Positions 1-7,249 of a stretch of 17,599 nucleotides of DNA are shown here, one piece after another. The stretch comes from Gaiellasilicea sp039914895. GTDB taxonomy: Bacteria > Actinomycetota > Thermoleophilia > Gaiellales > Gaiellaceae. The translations under genes were made by a program, and so were the position numbers. The stretch spans positions 1 to 17,599 of the forward strand of contig JBDSOJ010000052.1 of the NCBI GenBank assembly GCA_039914895.1, given 5' to 3'. A model generated the notes under the pieces. It was not told the DNA's origin and did not search any database. It was given only the letters and a program-made list of their open reading frames with translations. Numbering within the stretch: the stretch's first letter is position 1; each line of letters opens with the position of its first letter.

Positions 1-112
1 ACCCCCTCGCACCGCGCGGCGCAAAAACGAGACCTCGTGGAGCTGCTGATGGTTTCTTGGCGCCTGCTCCGGGGCATTAGAGGGGTTACGCCATTCGGCG
101 CTACTTCTACTT

Positions 113-119
113 AGGGGGA
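113..119 (+). promoter_or_regulatory. Ribosome-binding site of the protease gene
   Basis: AGGGGGA ends three bases before the ATG at 123 and is purine-rich as expected for pairing to the 16S rRNA tail. It fixes this start. The remaining upstream sequence (1-112) holds no gene and no promoter pair that I would defend. Confidence 0.6.
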
Positions 120-122
120 CAT

Positions 123-977
123 ATGAAGAAGGTCCTGCTGCTGCTTGCTGTCTTGACCGCTGCTCTGTCGCTCGGCGCGGCGCCGGCAAGCGCGATCACT
201 GACGGCGTGCCGGATGGTGAAGGCCACCCGTTCGTGGGCCTGATGGTCGCCAAGGACGCTGACGGCAATCCTCTCTTCCGGTGCTCGGGAACGCTCTTGT
301 CACCGACGCTGTTCCTGACAGCCGGGCATTGCACCACGGACGAGGAGCCCGTGGTTACCGTTGACATCTGGTTCGACTCTGAGCTCGAGGTCGATCCCAA
401 CTACACCTCGGTCCGCAGAGGCGGCGCTGGCTGCGACAATCCAGAGGTCACGGGCTATCCCTGCGTTGGCGCAGATGCAACGGGGACGCCGTACACGCAT
501 CCAGATTATGACCCGAACAGGTTTTTCTTCCGAGACCTCGGGGTTGTGGTGCTCGATTCTCCAGTTGTAATGGCGGAGTACGGCGTTCTGCCAGAGGAAA
601 ACCAGCTCGATACGCTCGCAACGAAGCGTGGCAGGCAGGAAGTCGTCTTCACGGCGGTCGGCTACGGGCTGCAGAAGATCAATCCTGTCTTCGTCGAGGC
701 TGAACTGACGCGGATGGTCGCCTATCCACATCTGATCCAGATCAACGTTCCCGGGTTCACAGGTGATTTCTCGCTCCTGCTGTCGAACAACGCACACACC
801 GGGGGCACCTGCTTCGGGGACTCCGGCGGCCCCAACTTCATCGGGGACACCAACGTCCTCGCCGGCGTTACCTCGTTCGGGATCAACGGCAACTGCGCAG
901 GCACGGGCGGCGTCTTCCGGCTCGATCGGAGCTGGTCGCTCGACTGGCTCTACACCGAGTTCGGCGAGCACCTCTAA
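123..977 (+). CDS. Secreted trypsin-like serine protease (S1 family)
   Basis: A 284-residue secreted endopeptidase of the chymotrypsin/trypsin fold. Residues 1-24 form a classic signal peptide (MKK, a Leu/Ala-rich core, then APASA), and the predicted mature protein begins ITDGV, resembling the IVGG-type N-terminus of S1 enzymes. The catalytic triad is visible: His69 in LTAGHC, Asp138 in RDLGVVVL and Ser234 in GDSGGP. Cysteines flanking the His and Ser motifs (Cys54/Cys70, Cys230/Cys258) are placed as expected for S1 disulfides. The ATG is preceded at 4 bases by a good ribosome-binding site, AGGGGGA. The gene stands alone and is closed by a strong hairpin. Its codon use is noticeably less G/C-biased than that of the genes after 3 kb, which suggests an accessory or acquired gene. 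The family is clear; the substrate (nutrient protein, self-defence or processing) is unknown. Confidence 0.93.
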   Translation: MKKVLLLLAVLTAALSLGAAPASAITDGVPDGEGHPFVGLMVAKDADGNPLFRCSGTLLSPTLFLTAGHCTTDEEPVVTVDIWFDSELEVDPNYTSVRRGGAGCDNPEVTGYPCVGADATGTPYTHPDYDPNRFFFRDLGVVVLDSPVVMAEYGVLPEENQLDTLATKRGRQEVVFTAVGYGLQKINPVFVEAELTRMVAYPHLIQINVPGFTGDFSLLLSNNAHTGGTCFGDSGGPNFIGDTNVLAGVTSFGINGNCAGTGGVFRLDRSWSLDWLYTEFGEHL

Positions 978-1002
978 ACCCACGAGCATCCAGGTACATA
1001 CA

Positions 1003-1031
1003 GGGGAGCGCCGCTGTAAGCGGCGCTCCCC
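1003..1031 (+). terminator. Strong hairpin terminator after the protease gene
   Basis: A perfect 12-bp inverted repeat (GGGGAGCGCCGC, loop TGTAA, GCGGCGCTCCCC) begins 25 bases after the protease stop codon. A pyrimidine-rich stretch, CTTTCTTCTTG, follows about 9 bases later instead of an immediate U-run. The stem is very stable and most likely terminates the protease transcript. It could also block read-through from the convergent antiporter gene. Confidence 0.8.
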
Positions 1032-1194
1032 TTGGCGCCCTTTCTTCTTGTCTGCGGGACCGCTGCTGAAGCCGCGGCAATCGACGATCAGTAGAACGTT
1101 CTGGTAGAAAAATCGGCCCAACCGCCTGGTTGAGCCGTTCCCGCGAGAAGCTCTACTTCGCGACCTACGCGCTGAAGCGGGAGCCCTCGACCTT
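1032..1194. other. Intergenic stretch with a coding-like remnant
   Basis: This 163-base gap between the protease terminator and the antiporter stop has no complete gene. On the plus strand, bases 1127-1198 read as an uninterrupted, natural-looking peptide end (WLSRSREKLYFATYALK, then REPSTF and a TAG stop), but no start codon or upstream domain fits it. It may be the tail of a decayed gene, or chance. Confidence 0.3.
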
Positions 1195-2232
1195 CTAGCG
1201 ATCGCCGACCGCGTAGAACGCGATCGCGATGCCGATGTAGACCGCGATCAGGAGCACGCCCTTCAGGCGGCTCGAGCGGCCGTCGGCGAGCAGGATCGAC
1301 GTCACCACCACCGAGACGGCGAGCGCACCGATCTCGACCTGGCGCAGCGCGAGCGCAACCGGGTCGATCAGGAGCGCCAGCAAAGCGACCGCCGGGATCA
1401 GGAAGACGGCGACCTGCGCGCTCGATGCCAGCGCGATCTCGGCGGCGAGCTTGATCTTGCCGCGGGCGGCGACGACGACCGCACCACCGTGCTCGGCCGC
1501 GTTGCCGACGATCGCGACGATCACGGCTGCGACGAAGAACTCGGACAGGCCGACCTGGTGCGAGAAGACCTCGAGCGTGCCGACGAGGATCTCGGCGACC
1601 AGTGCCGTGACCACCGTTGCGAGCGCGAGGACGACGAGAGCCGCCCGCAGCGACCAGCCCTCGATCTCCTCGTCGCTCGCGATGTGCAGCGCGGCGTGGC
1701 GGCGGAGCGAGTACCACGTCAGCCCGACATACGCGAGCAGCAGCACGATCGAGACCGGGATCGAGAGCTCGACGAGGGAATCGCGATCGGGGTCGCCGTC
1801 CCAGCCCGGGATCGACGGGATCAGCAGGATCAGCGTCGTCACCCCGACGAGGCCGAGCGCCAGGAAGCTCGACTGCCGGTCGATCTCGCCTCGGCCGCCG
1901 AACAGGAGCGAGAAGCCGAGGACGAGCAGGAGGTTCCCGATCACCGAGCCGGTCAGCGATCCCCGAACGACCTCCGTCAGCCCCTGATTGACGGCGAGCA
2001 GGGCGATGATCAGCTCGGGGGCGTTGCCGAAGGTGGCGTTCAGGAAGCCGCCGATCCCCGGGCCAGTGTGTTCCGCGGCGTGCTCGGTCGCCTCGCCGAT
2101 CAGCCACGCCAGCGGAACGAGCGCTGCCGCCGAAAGGACGAACTCGACCGTTTCGTCGAGATCGAGCGCGTAGTGGAGGAGAACGACGATCGGCGCAAAG
2201 GCCACCGAGGTGAAGAGGGCGCGCCGGATCAT
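1195..2232 (-). CDS. cax: Ca2+/H+ antiporter (CaxA/ChaA family)
   Basis: A 345-residue integral membrane protein of the Ca2+/cation antiporter superfamily, which exports Ca2+ from the cytoplasm in exchange for protons. The two pseudo-symmetric alpha repeats that form the ion site are visible: GGFLNATFGNAPELI at residues 61-75 and GNAAEHGGAVVVAARGK near residues 243-259, each with the acidic residue of the family (Glu73, Glu247). About ten or eleven hydrophobic segments surround them, with a hydrophilic loop at residues 143-155 (GWDGDPDRDS) and another at 176-193. The length is typical for bacterial CAX proteins. The ATG opening MIRRALFT leads straight into the first helix; no strong ribosome-binding site precedes it. 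The gene is convergent with the protease gene and divergent from the cysteine-rich gene. Substrate preference between Ca2+ and other cations cannot be read from sequence. Confidence 0.92.
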   Translation of the reverse strand: MIRRALFTSVAFAPIVVLLHYALDLDETVEFVLSAAALVPLAWLIGEATEHAAEHTGPGIGGFLNATFGNAPELIIALLAVNQGLTEVVRGSLTGSVIGNLLLVLGFSLLFGGRGEIDRQSSFLALGLVGVTTLILLIPSIPGWDGDPDRDSLVELSIPVSIVLLLAYVGLTWYSLRRHAALHIASDEEIEGWSLRAALVVLALATVVTALVAEILVGTLEVFSHQVGLSEFFVAAVIVAIVGNAAEHGGAVVVAARGKIKLAAEIALASSAQVAVFLIPAVALLALLIDPVALALRQVEIGALAVSVVVTSILLADGRSSRLKGVLLIAVYIGIAIAFYAVGDR

Positions 2233-2355
2233 GAACCGGCGATCCTAGCGAGGCGGCGAGCGGCGCCGGCCGGTTCCGGCGGATCGACGTCGTGCCTGAA
2301 AGTTGGTTGTTTGTCAAGTCTTGCGGGGCATCGAAACCATGATCACAATCCGTGC

Positions 2356-2769
2356 ATGGATGAGGCTGCACAGGCCCACGTCGAGCTCCCTCTCCGACCT
2401 CAGGACGAGGTCGAGTGCCGACGGTGCGAGGTGCACTGCGACAAGGTCGTCTATCCGGGCGCCTGCATCGAGCGCTCGTGTCCGTTCGTCTACGCTTACG
2501 AGGCCTGGGGTCACACGTACGTCGGTTGCATGCAACGCGTCTACGGCGTCGAGATCGACCTCGACCTGCTCCGCGCGGCCGAGGCGCGGACCGAGGGGTT
2601 CGGAGGCATCCGCGCGATCGGCGCGCCGCTGCCGATGTGCAAGGTCGAGGTCGCGACCTGCTACGAGAGCCGTGGCGACGAGCTCGGCTGCCGGAACCCG
2701 GAGTTCCACGAGGTCCCGCGGGAGCGCCCGAGCTTCCGCGTGTTCGCGCAGATCACCCCGCGCGACTGA
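2356..2769 (+). CDS. Cysteine-rich protein of unknown function
   Basis: A 137-residue soluble protein that I do not recognise. It contains nine cysteines (residues 21, 24, 28, 37, 42, 58, 95, 102, 112) in a CxxCxxxC group, a CxxxxC group (ACIERSCPF) and three later single cysteines, together with His27, His53 and His118. This pattern suggests a metal-binding (zinc or iron-sulfur) or disulfide-rich protein. There is no signal peptide or membrane segment, which favours a cytoplasmic metal-binding role. The ATG at 2356 is the only methionine in frame near the N-terminus, but no clear ribosome-binding site precedes it; an in-frame TTG at 2311 is the alternative start. Third codon positions are strongly G/C, as in a real gene. 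It is transcribed divergently from the antiporter gene and ends 72 bases before the convergent endonuclease gene. Confidence 0.75.
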   Translation: MDEAAQAHVELPLRPQDEVECRRCEVHCDKVVYPGACIERSCPFVYAYEAWGHTYVGCMQRVYGVEIDLDLLRAAEARTEGFGGIRAIGAPLPMCKVEVATCYESRGDELGCRNPEFHEVPRERPSFRVFAQITPRD

Positions 2770-2806
2770 CCCGACTGATCAACCGCGGCGCGGGCCGGCC
2801 GAACGA

Positions 2807-2829
2807 GCTTGTGTTGAATCAACACAAGC
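2807..2829. repeat. Palindromic repeat, copy 1 (intergenic)
   Basis: A 23-base palindrome: arm GCTTGTGTTGA, central A, arm TCAACACAAGC. It lies in the 72-base gap between the convergent ends of the cysteine-rich gene and the endonuclease IV gene. With two more bases on the left (2805-2829) it is identical over 25 bases to copy 2 at 13067-13091. All three copies are followed by CTCCG after zero, one or two extra bases. There is no U-run, so it is not a typical intrinsic terminator, although a hairpin at this junction could protect or end both transcripts. Confidence 0.85.
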
Positions 2830-2841
2830 CTCCGTGAGCCG

Positions 2842-3690
2842 CTACCGCTTCGTCCAGCGGGCGTGCAGGTCGCGCAGCTTCTGTAGCTCGGCGGCATCAG
2901 GGCCGTGGCCTTCCGGGCCTGGCGTCTCCATCACCGCCGCCAGGCCCTGCACTGCCTTGTGCGAGAGAAATGCGCCCAGCCTCTCGCCGAGCTCGCCCTC
3001 GAGCACGTTCGCGTGCCGGTCGCGGTTCGAGCCGAGCGGCGCCGCCGCGTCGTTGACGTGCAGCGCGCGGAGGCGATCGAGCCCGATCCGCTCCTGCACC
3101 TGCTTCAGCGTGGAGGCCACAATCTTCGGCTCGCCGACGTCGACCCCGGAGACGTAGAGATGGCACGAATCCAGGCAGACACCGAGGCGAGGGTGGCCGT
3201 CGAGCGCGTCCACGATCGCCGCCAGCTCGTCGATCGAGCGGCCGATCGTGCCGCCGGCGCCGGCCGAGTTCTCGAGCAGGAGCCAGGTCGTGTCGGAGCA
3301 ACGGTCGAGCACCTCCCGCAACGCCGGCACGCAGCGCTCGAAGCCCGCCTCGAAGCCGGTGCCGAGGTGCGAGCCGACGTGAAAGACGACGCCGTCGGCC
3401 TCGATCGCGCACGCGGCGTCGACGGTCGCCCGCATCGTCGCGAGGCTCTTGCTGTAGATCACCTCGTCCGGGGTGGCGAGATTGCAGAGATAGAGCGCAT
3501 GCACGAGCACCGAGCCGATCCCGGCCTCGCCGCGTCGCTCGCGGAAGCGGGCGAGGTCCTGCTCGGCGTGCGCGGGGAAGCGCCACATCCGCGGGCTCTG
3601 CGCGAAGAGTTGCACGGCGTCGGCGCCGATCTCGATCCCTCGGTCGAGCGCGCCCTTGATCCCTCCTCCGCAATGGGCGCCGAACAGCAC
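2842..3690 (-). CDS. nfo: Endonuclease IV (AP endonuclease)
   Basis: A 282-residue TIM-barrel nuclease of base-excision repair. It cleaves DNA 5' to abasic sites using a three-metal zinc cluster. The expected metal ligands can be followed: His64 (VLVHALYL), His104/His108 (FHVGSHLG), Glu140 (LLLENSAGAG), Asp174 and His177 (CLDSCHLYVSG), His211 (LHVND), Asp224 and His226 (NRDRH) and Glu255 (METPGPEG). Length and motif order match the Nfo family. The start is GTG at 3690 (MLFGAHCGGG), and the N-terminal FGAH motif is normal for the family. On its own strand a TAGGTT element lies a few bases upstream, so the transcript may be leaderless or short-leadered. It diverges from gltX across a 183-base gap and converges on the cysteine-rich gene, with the palindromic repeat between. 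Confidence 0.95.
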   Translation of the reverse strand: MLFGAHCGGGIKGALDRGIEIGADAVQLFAQSPRMWRFPAHAEQDLARFRERRGEAGIGSVLVHALYLCNLATPDEVIYSKSLATMRATVDAACAIEADGVVFHVGSHLGTGFEAGFERCVPALREVLDRCSDTTWLLLENSAGAGGTIGRSIDELAAIVDALDGHPRLGVCLDSCHLYVSGVDVGEPKIVASTLKQVQERIGLDRLRALHVNDAAAPLGSNRDRHANVLEGELGERLGAFLSHKAVQGLAAVMETPGPEGHGPDAAELQKLRDLHARWTKR

Positions 3691-3781
3691 GCCGATAACC
3701 TAGCTAGGCGCCTCGTCCGGCCCCGCCCTCCGAACCTGGCACGCCCGCAGACACTTCGCCATGCGGCGTACTCGGTCGCGT

Positions 3782-3800
3782 CCATACGATGAACGTATGG
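3782..3800. promoter_or_regulatory. Inverted repeat in the nfo-gltX divergent region
   Basis: CCATACG and CGTATGG form a perfect 7-bp inverted repeat around the five bases ATGAA, between the divergent endonuclease IV and glutamyl-tRNA synthetase genes. The short symmetric form resembles an operator for a dimeric regulator. A second, longer-spaced pair (GCCTGGC at 3818-3824 and GCCAGGC at 3840-3846) lies just before gltX. Neither is matched to a known regulator, and both could be chance. Confidence 0.3.
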
Positions 3801-3873
3801 CCGCTCCCTGCGTCCTTGCCTGGCTCGGTCTGCGAACGCGCCAGGCGCGGCCGGGAGACCGGACGAGGCGCTG

Positions 3874-5133
3874 ATGCCCGTCCGCGTCCGCATGGCTCCG
3901 AGCCCCACCGGCTTCCTCCACATCGGCGGCGTCCGCACCTTTCTCTTCAACTGGCTCTTCGCCCGCGGCCGCGGCGGCGAGTGCCTGCTCCGGATCGAGA
4001 ACACGGACACGGGGCGAGAGGTTGCGGACGCGACCGAGCAGATCCAACGCTCGCTCGAGTGGGTCGGGATCGACTGGGACGGTCCGGTGACCTTCCAGCT
4101 CGACCGGATCGAGCGCTGCCAACAGGAGGCGCGCCGCCTGGTCGAGGAAGGCAAGGCCTATGAGGACGAGGGCGCGATCCGCTTCCGCATGCCCGATGAA
4201 GGGACGATCGGCTGGGACGACGCGATCCGCGGCCGGATCGAGTTCGCGAACGCGGAGCTCGAAGATGTGGTGATCCTGCGCTCGGACGGGCGGCCGACCT
4301 ACAACTTCGCCTCGCCCGTGGAGGACTGGCTCGACGAGATCACGCACGTGATCCGGGGCGACGACCACATCTCGAACACGCCGAAGCAGATCCAGATCCT
4401 CTCCGCCCTCGGCGTGGCGATCCCGACCTACGCCCATGTGCCGATGATCAACGGCCCCGACGGCAAGCGGCTCTCGAAGCGGCACGGCTCTGTCTCGGTC
4501 GACGACTTCCGCCAGGCCGGCTACCTGCCCGAGGCGATCATGAACTTCGTCGCCCTGCTCGGCTGGGCGCCGGACGGCGAGACGACGGTGATGTCGGGAG
4601 CCGAGCTGACCGAGCGCTTCACGCTCGAGCGGGTCGGCGCGAGCCCGGCGACGTTCGACTACGACAAGCTCGACTGGGTGAACGGGGTCTACCTGCGTGA
4701 GCTGCCGCCCGCGGATTACGCCGAGGCGCTGACCGCGTATCTACGCGAGCAGGGCCACGACTGGCCGGAGGAGCGGATCCGTGCCGCCGCGCCGCTCGTC
4801 CAGGAGAAGATCGCCAAGCTCGAGGAGTTCCCCGACTTCGCCGGCTTCCTCTTCCACGATGTGGAGCCGGACCCGGCCCTGCTCGACCGTGCCGTGCTCA
4901 CCGCGACTGTCGAGGCGCTCGAACAGATTCAGTCTTGGAGCGCGGAGCAGCTCGAGTCGGCGCTGAAGCGGCTGACGGAGAGGTTGGGGATGAAGCCGCG
5001 CCAGGCGTTTCAGCCGATCCGAGTCGCGGTGACGGGGTCGAAGGTCTCGCCGGGTCTCTACGAGAGCCTGGAGCTGCTCGGCCGTGACGAGTCGCTCGCG
5101 CGGCTCAGAGCTTCGGCGGCGGCGGCCGCTTGA
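3874..5133 (+). CDS. gltX: Glutamyl-tRNA synthetase
   Basis: A class I aminoacyl-tRNA synthetase that charges tRNA-Glu. Signature motifs are PSPTGFLHIGG at residues 9-19 (HIGH motif), LRIENTDTGR at 39-48, the RGDDHISNTPKQ segment at 161-172, and KRLSKRHG at 198-205 (KMSKS loop). A helical anticodon-binding C-terminus follows (GMKPRQAFQPIRVAVTG, near residues 372-388). The protein has 419 residues, roughly 50 shorter than typical bacterial enzymes. Part of the shortfall is local: after GKAY (residue 96) the chain goes directly to EDEGAIRFRMP, omitting the 30-40 residue zinc-binding insert that many bacterial GluRSs carry there. The ATG has GACGAGG upstream. It overlaps the 3' end of a probable small minus-strand gene by 29 bases. 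Whether it also charges tRNA-Gln cannot be decided here. Confidence 0.95.
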   Translation: MPVRVRMAPSPTGFLHIGGVRTFLFNWLFARGRGGECLLRIENTDTGREVADATEQIQRSLEWVGIDWDGPVTFQLDRIERCQQEARRLVEEGKAYEDEGAIRFRMPDEGTIGWDDAIRGRIEFANAELEDVVILRSDGRPTYNFASPVEDWLDEITHVIRGDDHISNTPKQIQILSALGVAIPTYAHVPMINGPDGKRLSKRHGSVSVDDFRQAGYLPEAIMNFVALLGWAPDGETTVMSGAELTERFTLERVGASPATFDYDKLDWVNGVYLRELPPADYAEALTAYLREQGHDWPEERIRAAAPLVQEKIAKLEEFPDFAGFLFHDVEPDPALLDRAVLTATVEALEQIQSWSAEQLESALKRLTERLGMKPRQAFQPIRVAVTGSKVSPGLYESLELLGRDESLARLRASAAAAA

Positions 5134-5275
5134 TCGGCGCGAGCGGGTCGAGCGCACGCTGGAACTCCACCCACGACCGCCGGCGATAGCTCGTGCTCGG
5201 CGCCGGCAGCACCCGATCGTCCCCGGCGGCCTCGATCGCTTTCTTCGTCTCCTTTGAGTGTTTTTGGTTCCCCAT
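5105..5275 (-). CDS. Small basic protein of unknown function
   Basis: A 56-residue minus-strand reading frame that I do not recognise. It begins MGNQKHSKETKKAIEAAG, continues DDRVLPAPSTSYRRRSWVEF and ends in a proline-rich basic tail (KRPPPPKL). The composition is natural, with a mixed charged and aromatic make-up unlike the Arg/Ser-rich shadow frames elsewhere in this DNA, and nearly all third positions after the first ten codons are G or C. Together these are the evidence that it is real. The first codons are unusually A-rich. No ribosome-binding site precedes the ATG. It overlaps the convergent gltX by 29 bases and is divergent from the response regulator gene. The high charge suggests nucleic-acid or protein binding, but that is a guess. 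A longer frame extends upstream to 5521 and is rejected because it only mirrors the response regulator. Confidence 0.5.
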   Translation of the reverse strand: MGNQKHSKETKKAIEAAGDDRVLPAPSTSYRRRSWVEFQRALDPLAPIKRPPPPKL

Positions 5276-5335
5276 TTTCAAGGAGGAAACGAACGCGCGC
5301 CCGGAAACGTTACGCAGCGGATACAGTGCGGCCCG

Positions 5336-5710
5336 ATGGGCGGACACGGGGGGCAGCGCGTCAAGGACGTGCTCGTGGTGGACGATGAGCGCTCGCTCCG
5401 TCTGCTCTGCCGCGTCAATCTCGAGCTCGACGGCCACCACGTTCGCGAGGCGGCGACGCTGGACGAGGCACGGCGGGAGATCGAGCGCGCGACGCCGGAC
5501 GTGATCCTGCTCGACATCCATGTCGGCGCGGACGATGGCCTCGACCTGCTGGACGAGATCGGCGCGCTCGACCTGCCGACGCGGGTTGTGCTCCTGTCGG
5601 GGACGAGCGAGGTGTCTCTCGAGCTGCGGGCACGGGTGGACGGCGTGCTGGGGAAGCCGTTCGAGCTGAAGCGGCTTGCGGCAGCGGTCGCCGGCTCCCT
5701 CGTGCGGTAG
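5336..5710 (+). CDS. Single-domain response regulator (CheY-like receiver)
   Basis: A 124-residue protein consisting only of a receiver domain. The conserved residues are present: acidic pair Asp16-Asp17 (VLVVDDERS), phosphoacceptor Asp60 (VILLDIHVG), Ser88 (VVLLSGTSE) and Lys107 (VLGKPFEL). There is no DNA-binding or enzymatic output domain, so it must act by protein-protein contact or as a phosphate relay. No histidine kinase is encoded in the window. I chose the ATG at 5336, which leaves a normal short N-terminus; an in-frame ATG at 5258 would add residues unlike any receiver domain. No ribosome-binding site precedes 5336, but a TACAGT element at 5322-5327 sits about 9 bases upstream, so a leaderless transcript is possible. 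It is followed after 12 bases by the metallopeptidase gene, probably in the same transcript. Confidence 0.88.
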   Translation: MGGHGGQRVKDVLVVDDERSLRLLCRVNLELDGHHVREAATLDEARREIERATPDVILLDIHVGADDGLDLLDEIGALDLPTRVVLLSGTSEVSLELRARVDGVLGKPFELKRLAAAVAGSLVR

Positions 5711-5722
5711 GCTCGCCGGCAG

Positions 5723-7231
5723 GTGAGCGTCACGGGGGTCAGAACGCCGATCGAGTATGAGGAACGCCTTGCGCGCTACCTCTTCGAGCGCTCCGAGGAA
5801 GGCCGGGCGGTGCGCGTCGGCGAGAAGGAGACATCCGAGCAGGCCGCGATCGTCGAGCGCTACCGCGACCTCTTCTCGCTCGGCCAGCTGGACGTCCTGC
5901 GCGACGCGGAGGACGCCGCTGACGACGACGAGCGCGAGCTGCTTTACCGGCTCCGCAAGACCTGCGAGTCCGGGATCGTGTCGGGCGAACTGGCTGCGCG
6001 CGAGGACGAGCTCGAGAACCGGATCCTGGCCGCGCGCATCGACTGGCGGGGCGAGGAGCTGCCGTTGCGGGCCGCGCAGGCGAGGCTCGCCGTCCTCTCG
6101 GCCTACGGCGACCGCGATCAGCTCGGCTCGCTCGTCAACGCGGAGAGCGCACAGTTCAACGACGAGCGGCGCGAGCTGCTCGCGGCGGGCGAGGCGCTCG
6201 AGGCGGAGCTCTCCGGGGAGCCCGACGGGATCCTACGAAACAGCGAGGAGAAGGGAATCTCGCTGCACGAGCTCGAGCACGCGCTCGACGACGCGGCGCG
6301 CGCCTCGGCGGACGTCTACGGTCGGATGCGACAGCGCTGGTTCGACAAGCTGCTCGGCCCGGAGCGCGAGGACGTCCCGACCTCGAACCACACCAGCTAC
6401 CTGCGGCGGCTCTCGCCGCTCGAGCAGACGTACACCAAGGAGCGCGCGGTGGAGGTCTGCGTGGCAACCCTGAACGCGCTCGGCCTCGACATGAGCGCCA
6501 TGCCCGGAATCAGGCTCGACCTCGACGACCGGCCGCAGAAGTCGCCGCGCGCCTGCGTGATCGCGTCCGATCCGCCGAACGTCGTCCACCTGATCACCCG
6601 CGCCCAAGGCGGCCTGCACGACTACCAGGCGTTCCTGCACGAGGCCGGTCACGCGCTCCACTACGCGAGCGTCGACCCCGAGCTGCCGTACACGTTCCGC
6701 AAGCTCTCGCGCGACCACGCGCTGACGGAGATCTACTCGTACATCCTCGAGGCGATCTCGCGCGAGCCCGCCTGGCACGCTCACCACTTCGACCTCACGG
6801 ACGAGCAGGCGGCCGAGAACGCGGAGGCGACCGTTTTCCTCGAGGCGCTCCTCTTCCGCCGCTACGCCGCGAAGCTCGCGTTCGAGCTCGACTTCTGGGG
6901 CCGCTTCGCCGAGGACGGGGGCACGCCGGACGGCTACTCGGAGCGTCTGACCGAGGCGACCGGGATCAGGTATCCGCGCGAGAACTACCTCTCGGACCTG
7001 GACTCGGGCTTCTACTCCGCCGACTACCTGCGGGCGTGGATCCGCTCGGCGCAGCTACGGCAGTTTCTCGTGCGGGAGGTGGGGGACGACTGGTGGCGCC
7101 GGCCCGAGACGGGCGAGCGGCTGCGGCAGCTCTGGCGCGAGGGAACCCGGCCGACGAGCGAGGAGATCGCGGCCCGGATCGGCTACGAGCCGCTCGACAC
7201 GGCTCCGTTGCTGCACGAGCTCGGCGTCTGA
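5723..7231 (+). CDS. Zinc metallopeptidase, M3/oligoendopeptidase-like
   Basis: A 502-residue predicted cytoplasmic gluzincin. The zinc motif HEAGH is at residues 306-310, extended to HEAGHALHYA, with the expected third ligand Glu336 in ALTEIYSYILEA. That HExxH plus downstream Glu spacing is the M3 pattern (thimet oligopeptidase and PepF group). The rest is largely helical and rich in Glu and Arg, also like M3 enzymes, which enclose the active site in a helical bowl and cut short peptides. There is no signal peptide or membrane segment. Residues 150-215 may form coiled-coil-like helices. The start is GTG at 5723, 12 bases after the response regulator stop, so the two genes probably form an operon. 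The family assignment rests on the zinc motif and general layout; the N-terminal half matches nothing I can name. Confidence 0.82.
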   Translation: MSVTGVRTPIEYEERLARYLFERSEEGRAVRVGEKETSEQAAIVERYRDLFSLGQLDVLRDAEDAADDDERELLYRLRKTCESGIVSGELAAREDELENRILAARIDWRGEELPLRAAQARLAVLSAYGDRDQLGSLVNAESAQFNDERRELLAAGEALEAELSGEPDGILRNSEEKGISLHELEHALDDAARASADVYGRMRQRWFDKLLGPEREDVPTSNHTSYLRRLSPLEQTYTKERAVEVCVATLNALGLDMSAMPGIRLDLDDRPQKSPRACVIASDPPNVVHLITRAQGGLHDYQAFLHEAGHALHYASVDPELPYTFRKLSRDHALTEIYSYILEAISREPAWHAHHFDLTDEQAAENAEATVFLEALLFRRYAAKLAFELDFWGRFAEDGGTPDGYSERLTEATGIRYPRENYLSDLDSGFYSADYLRAWIRSAQLRQFLVREVGDDWWRRPETGERLRQLWREGTRPTSEEIAARIGYEPLDTAPLLHELGV

Positions 7232-7249
7232 CGCCGTCGTCAACAGACC

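Noticed and set aside
1088..2371. 427-codon minus-strand frame overlapping the antiporter
   Set aside because: Arg/Pro-rich product with no motifs. The antiporter in another frame of the same strand has complete family signatures.
2303..3157. 284-codon plus-strand frame beginning near the cysteine-rich gene
   Set aside because: Ser/Arg-rich product that crosses the convergent junction and runs opposite endonuclease IV; its start competes with the better-supported cysteine-rich frame.
3789..4163. 124-codon plus-strand frame starting in the nfo-gltX gap
   Set aside because: It overlaps gltX in another frame, and its product is Arg/Pro/His-rich with no motif.
5280..5286. Perfect ribosome-binding sequence AAGGAGG
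   Set aside because: No ATG, GTG or TTG follows within 15 bases on the plus strand, and on the minus strand the sequence reads CCTCCTT. It cannot serve the response regulator start 50 bases away.
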